From assembly GCA_025617745.1 (NCBI GenBank), contig CM046858.1, forward strand, positions 34,914,598 through 34,978,597: DNA of 64,000 bases, written 5' to 3'. Origin of the DNA: Heliocidaris erythrogramma. Lineage: Eukaryota; Echinodermata; Echinoidea; Camarodonta; Echinometridae. This document shows, one piece after another, positions 45,170-57,097 of the stretch. The first letter of the stretch is position 1. The number at the start of each line of letters is the position of its first letter. A model generated the notes under the pieces. The model was given only the letters and a program-made list of their open reading frames with translations, ran no database searches and had not been told where the DNA came from. Both the position numbers and the translations under genes were made by a program.

Positions 45170-47860
45170 TGATGTTGTTTGAGAGGTTCCATGATTAGAC
45201 ATGGTCGCAGTGCTTGTTTTGGCACGATATAATTTATTTTAGGATCCATGTTCAACTTGGTGAAGAATATAATTAATATTGTACAAAGTACCAAATTAAT
45301 CACCATCGAAACAGTTTTGGAGAGTTTAGTTTGTTTCCCTCAACCGTGCTTGGCAGTAATAAAAGAAGCAAGAGGCACTTGTTGACACATTTCGACACGA
45401 AACGTACAAGCTTGTATTCCTCAGTGAAATGTACAGTGTTCATCCTCTAAAATAAATAGTGCATACTTGAGAACAGTGTTACATGTAAGCTATGCATCAG
45501 TTACCTGTTGTTGAAAGAGAATATAAAAAATAAGTTGAAGAAATGCCAATGGTTGGGCGTCTTTGAACCATAACCCAACCCAAATGTTTGTGTTGGACGA
45601 GTTGAATAAGAAGATCTAAGCAACGTCACTGAATACAGTATTCTTTCAAAACCCCTGCAGCACGTTTTATGAATTCCCAGACAAGCTTTGTTACCTGGGA
45701 AATACACAGTGAAGTAAAAACTTGTCTCAAAATCCAGGGAGTATCGAAACTACTGATCAGCGTGAGCACTGTATATATAAGTATAATAAATTGAAAGTAC
45801 GTGAGAATATAATGTAAGTACCAAGACAACAAAACAAATATGAAAGCACCCTTCATACATGTCATAGGAGTACACTCAAAACACTCAAGTGCTATAAAGA
45901 AAGAAAAGAAAAAAAACAGGCGCTGCTCAAGGAGTTGCACCTGCCATCCCATGATAAATGTAGAACTTAAAGTGCTATTTTGACAAGAGTTTTTATGGTG
46001 AAGAAGTTCGTGCTTAAAACAAGTGCTGAGTCAAATGAATCCATGATGCCAGAAAATCAACACCTGAAGAGCTCTTGCGATTTTACATATCATTTGTATT
46101 ATTATTGTTTGAAGAAAAACACATTTCTAAGGATTTTGTCTATTTAAGGTGATATTGGCAATTGTCAATGAGTTTGTTATTATTTATAATTTACGATCTT
46201 ATGATTTACTAACCACTTTTAAAAGTACTTCATCCCTTTTGCAGACATTGCACAGGTTTTACATCCCGTATATACTGCAGGCTCTATAACTCCTTTGTAA
46301 GAAATGAAATTCACACTCATTTCGGCTGAGGAAGCTATTCAGAAATCAACGCAATTATAAGGGTCAGAAATATTTTTTTTTATATACGCAATTTTTTTCG
46401 ACTGGAAAAAAATTAAGTTTTACAATTTTGGTATTATTACTTATTAAGTAAAAAATCTCCGCCACTGACAAATTATAATCCTTTTAACAACCGCACAAAG
46501 TTTTCTCATTATTTTTGTTTGTGATTTATCGCATACTCGCACAACTTCAAAATTTAGGGCTGCAAAAGCGGTGAAGTACCTTTAATCATAACAAAAAAAG
46601 AATATAATTAATATATGAATTTCATCTAATGCGCACTGTATCAAGAACTCCTCTGTCTGTTTATCAGTAGGCCTACAATTTAGCGTAAAATTACAACAAG
46701 TATCACTCTTACTGGTGTTGGAATAGCACTGTGTCCCAATGCAAGCACCCAAAAAGTGCTGCGTATAGCCCTCCAAGTGTTAAAAACAGCACTTCAGTTC
46801 TTGTTGTTTTGAGCATTGTTTATGCACCACGAAGTCTTTTGTCAGAAACTGCATTTAATAAGCTAAATTTTGCACTGCTGGTGGAACTCCTTGAGCAGCA
46901 CCTATTTTTTTAGCACTTTATTATTTTTTTTTCTAATGTAGGAATTAGATTTACGTAATCTATACAAATGTTTAGCACTATATGCTTTTATGGTTAATAA
47001 ATTTTATTGTAAAGTACGTTGATGTTTGTTATGTTTTCTTTGCAGTGTGTAATTCCAACCTAATATGATGATAAGGATTGCAATGAAATTTTAGTCTGAA
47101 TGAATAATTAGGTATAGATTAAGGCTATGCAGAAACTGTTTAAATATTTTGATTCACACTATCAGTGCAGCCTTTATAACAAAATGTTTGTGAGGAACAT
47201 GACCTATATCGAAATAACATTTTAGGCAGTGGCCAAATCTAATAGTAGTCCTGAATTCTTTTACGCTGTGCTTATAATCTCACATTAAATATGTTAGAGA
47301 AAACATTTTCGAAGTTAATTAGTGACATCTCAAAAATGAGTTTTGTGTATATTCCAAATGTATTAGATAATGTTTGCTTGGATTTGAAAGTTTCTCTATC
47401 TAGGGTGAGCTTATAAACTTGTGTGATATTTTGAAAGTCTTCTGCTGTAGTTTAGTATATTCTTAAATCCATGTATATTTCATGTATTTCAAGATATATG
47501 TCAAAATAAGTGTGTTTTTTAAATTACTATATACTAAGGATTTTTTGCACAATTTTCTTTTCCTCAAACGTTGGTTTCTAGTTCCTCTTGTTGAAAAGGA
47601 AAAGGTAAAAACGGGCATGAAACTTGTCCTAATCATCTCGAAGTTTGATTCCGAAAGACATCAAGTTCCCTGATCATGGTACTTTGGGCCATGGAAGGGG
47701 GAGGGGCTATTCAGTGCGGTGGGAGTGGGGGTATGGTTGGGACGTGCTCCTCCCGCCCCCCCCCCCCCCCCCCCACGGAAATTTCGAAGACTGTATAACA
47801 AATAATGGCTTGTCGCACATGCAAATGTATATACACACAATTGTATGTAGGTGAAAGTCA
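45170..47860. repeat. Segmental duplication, right copy
   Basis: Direct paralogue of 5390-8040, beginning at GTGATGTTGTTTGAGAGGTT. It lacks the 475-bp TIR insertion present at 5822-6298 in the other copy and has its own unrelated insertion at about 46140-46660. A C-run of about 18 at 47757-47774 is also private to this copy. Similarity continues to about 48905 through the purine-rich tract. The TLR gene lies between the two copies. Confidence 0.8.
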
Positions 47861-48999
47861 TGACAGAAAAAAAATATAAATCGTGTTTTTTTTTCAGTAG
47901 AACTGTAAATTTCGATCTCTTGCTTTGAAATTAAACACGATTGGAACCACTCTCGAAAAATTAACACAGAGCAATTTTGAAATATTACGTAATCTGAACT
48001 TGATTTCTATGGGATGTATGATAATTTATTGGCATTGCCCTTCACTTAATGTCTTTCCAATCGTGTTATTATTAGAATAGGAATGCTATTTTTCACGTAA
48101 AAATGTTTTGTAAAAAGAATAAAATATTACAAACCAAATTAAGGTGTACGATTGTGCTTGTCTCTGTAATGTCGTGGGATAGGCCCCAAATATGAATACA
48201 CCTAACAATCATGTAGGTATATTTTCAGAACGAGGGAGAAAGGGGTGGAATGACCTCGTCGAACCCAGGGAATCCGGGCAATTTAAACCTGAGGAAGCGG
48301 CGACTGAACTGGTTCCCTCTATAAAGTCTGAAGAAATTTTGAACATTTGAAATTTTTGAGAACGTGAAAATGTGGGGAAAAAAATTCCTTCTCGAACAAA
48401 ATGTCTACCTTCAACCCTGGACTAATAAACATTTAACAGGAATCCTAACTTTTAACCTAACCTAATATGAACTATACGTCTCTTTCCCTAGACCTTTGTC
48501 TAAATAACGTCTGATTTAAATGTGGCCGAAGCAAAGGTTAATGTCGGGATAACGTAAATTAGCATTTCGTTTGCTTCACTTTCGAAGCGAACTTGAAAGA
48601 GGAGAGGTGTTGAGTGAAAGGTTTGTCTTTCTCCATAAGATGAAGGGAGACTTGGGAGAGAGAGAAAGAATGTATTAGGAAAGAGATAGTCAAGAGAGAA
48701 AGGGAAAGATAATTTGAAGAGAGAGGAGGAGGTTGAGAAGAGAGGAAGGGAGACAGAGATGGTGGAGAGGGTAAGACAGGGAGAGAAATTTAAAAAAAAA
48801 ACATAAATAATAACTTTGGTAAGATTTGGTCACATTGTGAAACTCTTTAGGTCAGTCAACGTATAGAATGATTATATCTTCTAAATAAATGTCGGTATTG
48901 TCACATAATTTATTAACCTTTATAATTGTTTTTTAGGCGGAAAGTTATTTCGACGTCAGGATTGCTTTTCAGTTATTTGGACGTAATACTGGACTGTAA
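47861..48999. other. Non-coding sequence with a purine-rich tract
   Basis: 48640-48790 is GAGA-rich and followed by AAACTCTTTAGGT and ATATCTTC phrases, which match 10430-10790. No gene was recognised. Confidence 0.5.
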
Positions 49000-49420
49000 C
49001 AGGGATGGGTGCAAGGAGGGGGGAGTTTCCCCCCTTCCCGCGCGAAGCGCGAAAGCTCTGACGTTTTAGCAAATTTCAGAGAAAGATTACGGCTTGTAGC
49101 AAACATTTTTTTAGGCGGAAAGTTAGATCGACGCCCGGACTACTTTTAAATTATTTGGACGCAACATTTCACTGTATGTAACAGGGATGGGTGCAAGGAG
49201 ATGAGAGATATTTCCCCCTTCCCGCTTTAACTTTGACGTTTTAGCAAATTTTGAGAGAGAGATAACGGCTTGTAGCGCCTCATTATAGGGCTTTTTCTCT
49301 CACTTCCCCCGCTTTTTCGCTCTCGCTTTTTTTTTTTTAGTGGCTGAATAGGGGGGCATGGCCCCCTGTGCCCCCTGTCTACGGTAAAGAGAATATGCCT
49401 AAAAATCTTGCGAGCGAGCA
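49000..49420. repeat. Inverted relatives of the 51.2-52.5 kb repeat family
   Basis: CAGGGATGGGTGCAAGGAG occurs twice (about 48999 and 49182) with AGCTCTGACGTTTTAGCAAA and TTTAGGCGGAAAGTTA. It ends with GGCCCCCTGTGCCCCCTGTC, the inverse of the start of the block at 51172. Confidence 0.7.
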
Positions 49421-49784
49421 AAAGTTTTGACACTATTTGTAGTGAAAATGTACAGAAATTATCATTTGGCTATAAAACTACCCAAATATGAGGACATTAA
49501 ATTTTCAAATGAAGGTATATAGTACCTTTCTTAACGCCTCTTAATTACCAGCTTATCCACGGTTACATGAAGCAGCTAGGGAAAATTACAGAAGCGAAAT
49601 TGAAGTCTGATCGTGTAATACCTATTGTATTTCATTATTTGGAAGTTTCATTTCCCAAGTTTTGCATCACTTTTCCTTATTTTATTTTACTTTTACACCA
49701 AGGAGAGGCGGAGGCGGAGGGGTATGGGCCGGGATAATTAATTTATAGCCTACTTGACGACTTGACGACCCCTTGAATCCTGGG

Positions 49785-49918
49785 CCCTATATTTCATAGC
49801 TTGTTATCACTGACCAGTTACAATAACTGTTATAAGCTACTGAAATCCTTGCATTGATTGGCTGAGAGCAAATTCGTCGGTAAAATCACCGAAGACACTT
49901 AGTGAAACGCCCCCAGAT
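49785..49918. mobile_element. GTTTCA-type MITE, diverged member
   Basis: On the minus strand it reads GGGGGCGTTTCACTAAG, then TTTGCTCTCAGCCAATCAAT and AAGGATTTCAGTAGCTTATA, matching the MITE at 24529-24666. Confidence 0.65.
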
Positions 49919-50027
49919 CCCATGGACAAGGCAAAACTGTTGTCGGTTCGTGGTATATGGTGTGGTATATAGTCAATTTTGACTAAGTATTATCACCATC
50001 GGTTGTTTTTGTTCCACACAGACTTAA

Positions 50028-50577
50028 AGGCATTGGCTACCTTTGTGAGCAGCTGATTTAAAAAATTCTCAAACCAAGATGAAACATGTGTATGAGTACA
50101 TGTATTAGTACTCAAAAACCCTGAAAACAACCATTATTTGGAATGAAAAGCTGTAACTACAACGCAAACCACGACTTTATAATTTGGCGTCTTCCAGACG
50201 TTTTAATAAGAGACCGTTACTCTCGAGTTCGGAAAATAAGTTGTCTGGCTCCCTATGCGTTGAGATCGGGTGCATTTTTTTCGGAGAACATGACGAGACT
50301 GTCAATCTACTCGCATTCAACATGTATTATTCGCACGCTACAAAAATTGCATAAATCGCTATTCAATATAAATTCAAACTCCAAGAACCTACCGTTAAAA
50401 TGATAGATTTTCTTTCCAAACATTGACTTAGATTTTCACTGTTTTAAAATACTTCCCAAAGGTATTATGACTTGAGACTCTCATAGCCATATTTTAAAAC
50501 TATAACTCACATTTTATACAAATTTCAAGTAACAGAATGAGATATTTTTAAATTCCTAACAATGCTAGCCAATGCCT
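50028..50577. mobile_element. TTAA-flanked MITE
   Basis: TTAA at 50024-50027 and 50578-50581 borders inverted ends AGGCATTGGCTA and TAGCCAATGCCT. There is no transposase; the frame at 50143-50403 lacks a domain. It shares TTAA flanks and an AGG start with the element at 4472-5333. Confidence 0.75.
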
Positions 50578-50581
50578 TTAA

Positions 50582-51171
50582 ATCAAAACAAAAATAAATT
50601 TGACTTATTTTTCTTAATAGCTTTTATTTTATTATAGTCCTATAAATATTTGTTTTAAAGATGAAGTAGTCCTGTCGGTTCGTACAAAGGTTTCTGGGAA
50701 ACAAAAAAAGTCTTTGTCTCTCGGGTGCAGACAGGCCGGGGGCTCCCATTAACTCAAGGCTCGAAAAAGAAATTGGTTTCGCTCTATCTCGCATCTCTGT
50801 CAAAAGGAAATGAATAAACATGACGACTGCATTTATTATCAAGAGTTTCTTCAATTTTAATTGTTTTTGTTGCCCTCCCCCCCCCCCCAAAAAAAAAAAA
50901 AAAGTTTTACTGAGTTTCAGGGGTTATTTATAGACCTTAATATTTGGGAAACAATAATAAAGAAGAAACAATAGAAGTAAACTTCGGGGATCGAGGGCCA
51001 TGTCAAGATATCCCCAGCTAAGAAATTCGATCGAAATCATAATGATGAAATCTTCAGGTTGTCAAGAATAACCTTTGTTTAAAGGTATGCATAAAATTTG
51101 CATACATTACCGAAGCGGTCTATTGGTAAAGTTTGATCTTGTATACATAAGAATTGTGTTTATGAGCACTG
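50582..51171. other. Intergenic sequence with C-run/A-run
   Basis: About 13 C followed by about 14 A at 50876-50902. No gene was recognised. Confidence 0.5.
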
Positions 51172-52480
51172 GCGTAGACAGGGGGCACCGGGGGGCAATG
51201 CCCCCTCCCCCCACATATTCGGCCACTAAAAAAAAAGAAGCGAGAGCGAAAAAGCGGGGAAGTGAGAGAAAAGGCCTACAAGGCGCTATACAAGCCGTTA
51301 TCTTTATCTCAAAATTTGCTAAAACGTCAAAGTTTTAGGGGAAATAACTCTCCTCTCCCTGCACCCACCCCTGTGACGTACAGTGAAATTTTTCGTCCAA
51401 ATAATAATTTATTGAAAAGCAGTCAGGGTGTCGAACTATAACTTCCACCTTAACAAATTTGAAAAAAACGTCAGAGCTTCGCGCGGGAAGGGGGAAATTC
51501 CCCCCTCCTAGGCCCTGCACCCATCCCTGTTGCAGTGCAGTATTACGTCCGAATAACTGAAAAGCAGTCTGGACGTCGAAATAGCTTTCCGCCTAAAGAA
51601 AGGTGCGACGAGCCGTTATTTCTCTCAGATTTGCTATAAAACGTCAGAGCTTTCGCGCATTGCGCGGAAGGGGTAAAACTTGAAATTTTTCGTCCAAATA
51701 ATTTATTGAAAAGCAGTCAGGGTGTCGAACTATAACTTTCCACTTGAACAAATTTGAAAAGCAGTCTGGACGTCGAAATAGCTTTCCGCCTAAAGAAAGG
51801 TGCGACGAGCCGTTATTTCTCTCAGATTTGCTATAAAACGTCAGAGCTTTCGCGCATTGCGCGGAAGGGGTAAAACTTGAAATTTTTCGTCCAAATAATA
51901 ATTTATTGAAAAGCAGTCAGGGTGTCGAACTATAACTTTCCACCTTAACAAATTTGATAAAACGTCAGAGCTTCGCGCGGGAAGGGGGAAATTCCCCCTC
52001 CTAGGCCATGCACCCATCCCTGTTGCAGTGCAGTATTATGTCCAAATAACTGAAAGCAGTCTGGACGTCGAAAGAGCTTTCCGCTTAAAGAAAGGTGCGA
52101 CGAGCCGTTATTTCTCTCAGATTTGCTATAAAACGTCAGAGCTTTCGCGCATTGCGCGGAAGGGGTAAAACTTGAAATTTTTCGTCCAAATAATAATTTA
52201 TTGAAAAGCAGTCAGGGTGTCGAACTATAACTTTCCACCTTAACAAATTTGATAAAACGTCAGAGCTTCGCGCGGGAAGGGGGAAATTCCCCCCTCCTAG
52301 GCCCTGCACCCATCCCTGTTGCAGTGCAGTATTACGTCCAAATAACTGAAAAGCAGTCTGGACGTCGAAATAGCTTTCCGCCTAAAGAAAGGTGCGACGA
52401 GCCGTTATTTCTCTCAGATTTGCTATAAAACGTCAGAGCTTTCGCGCATTGCGCGGAAGGGGTAAAACTTTCCCCTCCCT
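51172..52480. repeat. Tandem array, ~295-bp units
   Basis: CGCATTGCGCGGAAGGGGTA occurs at about 51655, 51856, 52148 and 52446, spacings of 201, 292 and 298 bp; the 201-bp unit has an internal deletion of about 95 bp. Each full unit alternates two related half-units, one with TAAAACGTCAGAGCTTTCGC and one with AACGTCAGAGCTTCGCGCGG followed by CTAGGCCCTGCACCCATCCC. The array opens with the dispersed CTGGCGTAGACAGGGGGCA sequence. Confidence 0.85.
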
Positions 52481-53460
52481 ACACCCACCCCCTTCGGGAG
52501 CACGCTTTGCGTGCTCATCACCAATTTCGCACTCTTCGCGCGCTCACAACCGCCCCCTAAAATGAAATCCTGGCCATGTGGTTGGATCCTTTACGTCTGC
52601 CCCCCCCCCCCCTATTGAAAAATCCTGGCTACGCCTGTGGTTATTACGAATAGACAACAAAGATCATCAAATTTTATGTAGGCCTATTTCTTCAATATAC
52701 TCACACGACCATAATCATGAAGAAAGAAAACCTAGCTGTGATTATTCCGAAAAAAAGAACAGCAAATATCACTTTTGTAATTTTTCAACATAGTCACATG
52801 ACCAATTTAACAACTTTTAGAAAATCCAAATAAAGAATAAATGATTTCAAGACTTAAAAAATATTAAACTTCCGTCTACAATTATTTTGATGACTACAAT
52901 GATGAATTTCAAATGAATTCTATCACGACACTCTCATCATCAAAGACGACATCTTTCTCCAGCACGACTTTTTAGCGAATGTCGTGAGCGGTGTGTATTG
53001 GTTTTTAACCGTTTGTCGTGTAGCATGTCATGCTGTCGTGTCGTTTGTCGTGTGTCGTGTTCGGTGTGAATCCGCCTTAAAGACCTCAGCCTGACCCAAA
53101 ACAACCATATATTGACGTAAAGCTTAGTAAACAAAGAATATAATTACCCTGGTTATTCATAAATTTTCGTCTCCGTTTATCCATAAAAAAATTAAAAAAT
53201 TTTGGTCCGCCCCCTCCCTATGGCGTAACACTGCAGGGGGTCGCTAGACGTGTGACGACATGTCATGTATACAGCTCCGAGTGCGTCTACACGATATGTC
53301 GTCATCAAATTTTCACCCCCCGCAAAGTAGCGTTCCTCAGAGACGGGGCCCAAACCACCGGGGCTCAACATTCGGGACGCTGTTACTCATTCCACAGGAA
53401 ACGGAATCTCATGAAGTTGGTTTCAATTTGTTCAGAAAATATATAGCTCCCCGTGGATGA
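52481..53460. other. Non-coding sequence with dispersed repeats
   Basis: A C-run at about 52600 is followed by GAAAAATCCTGGCTACGCC, a dispersed repeat phrase. 52975-53075 is rich in GTCGTGT units. No gene was recognised. Confidence 0.5.
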
Positions 53461-53479
53461 ATAAAGGGTATATTTCAAA

Positions 53480-54080
53480 ATTCGGTCAGGCTGAGGTCTT
53501 TAAACGGAAAATGGGCACCAATCAGAGGAAAACAGGGACACTTGTTGGATTTCAAAGGGGACACTTATCTGAGCTTAAAAGGGGCACTTATCAGAAGGTG
53601 AAAAGGGCACCTATTAGAAAGAAGAAGGGGCAGTCATTCAAAGAAAAGGGTTACTTATCAGAGGTGAAAGGGCACTTCTAAGAAGGGAAAATTGTACTAT
53701 TAGAATGGAAAATGGGTATTAATCAGACGAAAAACAAAAGCACAGATTTCAAAAGGGGCAGTAATGTCTGAAGTTAAAGGGGGCACTTATCAGAAGGTGA
53801 AAAGGGCACTTATCAGAAGTGAAAACGGGCACTTATCACTAGGAAAAATTGCACTATTAGAACGGGAAATGGACATTAATTAGACGGAAAAGGGGCAATT
53901 ATTAGATTTCATAAGGGGCAGTAATGTCTGGTGTTAAAGGGGGCACCTATCAGAAGGTAAAATGGCACTTATTAGAAAGAAAAAGGGGCACTATGCGAAG
54001 AAAAGGAGGCACTTATCAGCTTTGAAAAGGGGCACATTTGGGGTACCTGAAAAAGTGTGGGGCACTGTGCCCCCCCCCCT
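53480..54080. repeat. GGGGCACTTATCAGA minisatellite, copy 2
   Basis: About twenty irregular units of 25-35 bp such as AAAGGGGGCACTTATCAGAA. It ends with GGGGTACCTGAAAAAGTG, GGCACTGTGCCCC and a C-run, the same end as at 10366-10405. The lysine-rich frame across it is an artefact. Confidence 0.85.
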
Positions 54081-54119
54081 TCACTCTGGGAGCGCCGCCT
54101 CTGTTCATTTTTACCTCAA

Positions 54120-55060
54120 TAATGGGCGTCCGGCATTCGGGGGAGTCTGGCGGGCACAACCAACCTTTCTCGCTAATGTAGCTCTCTCATTTATTTTATT
54201 TTTTATTTCTTTTTCATTTTATTCTTATGAGCGTTTCGCACTTTGGAGCGTCTGGCGGCCACAACACACCACTCAAAACATCTGTCAAGGTTCATTTATG
54301 ATACGGGGTTTATTTCTCAATATTTTTCAACAGGTTTCATCTTGTTACTTTTCCGGCCAATCTAGCTTTTTTATCTTATTTAATTTCCAAAATTTTAAAT
54401 CAATTTCGGGGGTTTGACATTTGGGGGCGTCTGGTGGGCACAACCCACCTCTCAGAATGTCTTGCAGTGGTTATTCATAGTTCAGAAATTACACTCAATA
54501 ATTTTTACCACTTTTCATGATCGAGTTATTTCTCTCCCTAATCTAGTTGTTTAATTCATTTATTTTTTCTGTAGGTTATGGGCGTCTGGCATTTGGGACA
54601 TCTGGCGGGCACAACAAATCTCTAAAAATTTCAAGCAGGGTTAATTCATGATTGAAGGAGTTATATTTTATATTCTCCACCACGTGCCATCAAATTAATT
54701 CTCTCGCCAACCTAGCCCTTTTATTTTATTTATTCATCATTACCATGCTCTAATAATGGGCATTTTGCATTTAGGGGCGTCCGTGCGGGAACAACCATCC
54801 CTTAAAATATTTGGTAGTGATCATTCATGATATAGGGTATTACTCTATCGTTTGTTCACTAGCTTTCACCCTTACTTTTCTCGCCAGTCTATATGAGTTA
54901 TTTCTTTCTTCCTTTTTGAAAAATCAATTATGGGCATCTGGCGTTCGGGGCGTCTGGCGGGCACAACCTACGGCTCAATTTATCTGGTAGTAGTCATTCA
55001 TGATACAGAGTGTTATGCTCTACATTTCCAGCAGTTTTCACCTAGTCACCTTTTACGCTA
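54120..55060. repeat. Degenerate ~174-bp tandem array, about six units
   Basis: Units begin with ATGGGCGTCTGGCATTTGGG and GTCTGGCGGGCACAAC at about 54122, 54234, 54406, 54578, 54755 and 54929. Spacing is 172-177 bp except the first (112). Each unit also has TTCATTCATGATA in its middle and CTCGCCAATCTAG near its end. Confidence 0.8.
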
Positions 55061-57097
55061 CGCTATAGCTATAGCTCCAGTGGCGTAATGAGCCAAAAAA
55101 AATTGAGCCGTAAGAATTGAAATATTTTCTAAATCTATAGGAACGCAATACAAGCTATACTCGGATCTCAGTCTTTTGAAGGGGGATACATCCCTGCCCC
55201 TCCCACAAATAATAAAACATTGCATTTTGCTATATATCATGAAAATGTCACACGTCTTATCAATGCCCTGTATTGGGAGGTCGCTACGAGCTAGAAAATT
55301 TACGTTTAGTAGTTTGAAACTTTGTACTTAAGACCATTTGCGGATCCAGGGGGGCACTTCCGGCCCGTTGTCCCCCTTTTGGAAGAGTATGCATTTTGAC
55401 CATAGACATAGTGGACCCCAAACCCCCCCCCCCCCCCCCCCCCACAGCGAATTTTGAAGGTCTCGCGAAAAAAGTCTGCGCTTAATATCCACATTTTCTC
55501 TCTTTAAGGGGACAGGCAGCTCAAATCGTCATTATGACAATGTTTTGCGGCTTTCAATTTTCGGGGAACGATTCTTCCCTGCCTATGTAATAATACCTGT
55601 TTACAGATTTCTTTTTTTAATTTCAAATATATTAAACGAGGGAGCTGAGTGAGAACATTTTCCATTTTTAATAGTGAAACTTTGCATTCAGAGCTTAAAT
55701 AGTGTGCTGTAGCCTTACCTCACTCTTTACTATATATTTGTTATGTTTTCCAAATTTCCTGGGGACATGTCACTCAGTCCACCCCCCCCCCCCCCCGAAT
55801 TGCGCGCCTGCTTGCTGTATTATTTCACATTAGATTTCACACATCTTCCCTATGTTTTGAAAGATATTATGATTTCCTATCCCATAATAAGAAAATCATG
55901 ATAAAACAAAGAAATTTTCCATGCAAAATATAAGCACAAAATGTATTATGGAAGGGGAGATACTAAGACAATTCAGACATTTATATGTTTTAAAAGAAGT
56001 CCTCAAGTTTGTTTTCTAGCCAGGGATAAATAAAAGGAATGTGTTTTCTCTTTTTTTCTGTTTTAATCCCTATTCTTTCTTTCCTTTTCCTTTTTTTTTG
56101 TTCTGGAAACTTTTTTTCGGGGGATTGCCCTCGCTGCCCCCCCCCCCCCTGTATATATTATAATAGGTTTGGGTTGTTCATTGATGAACTCACTGATATC
56201 TAGACCGATGGCTGAGACTAGCATTCTTACTTATGGCATCTTAGAATTTATAAAATTGAGAACTCGAGGATGCTTTTGCGATGTTCGAATCTACATTTGT
56301 AAATAAGAGGATACCATAATCATGGTAACTGACTAATTACGGAAAGAAGACCAAAATCGTGTACAATTTAGATAAAATGATTAAATTAAGATATCTTATG
56401 ACCCAATTCTTAATAATCATTTATAAAAAATACATTTAATATCATCTATATCAAAGCATTGCATGAAACGGGAAAATATAGGGAAAATACATGATAAATT
56501 GTGGTCGTTTACATTGGTCTGTATACAGTCTGTTCCGTTTTCGACGCTTTTTCTATGGTAAACCGACGATGGTCTTTTTAATATTAATCTCATTTACTTT
56601 TTTGGGGTCAAGAAGTCATATAAGAACATATTGTCCGTCTGTAAAATATTATGAAAAACATTAATAAAACTATTTGATAAGAGAATGATAAAGGAATGTG
56701 TTTGGAGATCAGGAAATAAATTTTCTCTTAACTTGCATTTTTCATTTTTCGCAGCCCATATAGTCTAAGTAAAAGCTGGCTTGTGATGGCGTTCTGAAAA
56801 GATATGACAGGTTTGGAGTACCGATACCGGTACCGACAAGTCACTTGTCAGGGAAGTTGTCGGTGATCTTCGCAAAATATGTCGCTTGATCTTCTTTTTT
56901 TTTCTTTTAGTTTTTATTAATCAAAATTAGGAAAAAACCATTACGAAACTATTTACATAATTGCACAAAGCAGCATATAAAAGGTAAAGAAAAGTAAATT
57001 TATTATTCATTAAAATCAATTCTCCACTTTTTGAAATGTAAAGAAAGCTTTTTTTTCTTAGCTATAATTATATATAAAATGTTCTAAATCCTTGCTA
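55061..57097. other. Intergenic sequence
   Basis: C-runs lie at about 55424-55443, 55781-55796 and 56138-56149; GGATCCAGGGGGGCAC at 55342 is a dispersed-repeat phrase. Otherwise AT-rich without a recognised gene. Confidence 0.5.

Noticed and set aside
53457-53681. Lysine- and glycine-rich frame
   Set aside because: Product of the GGGCACTTAT minisatellite.
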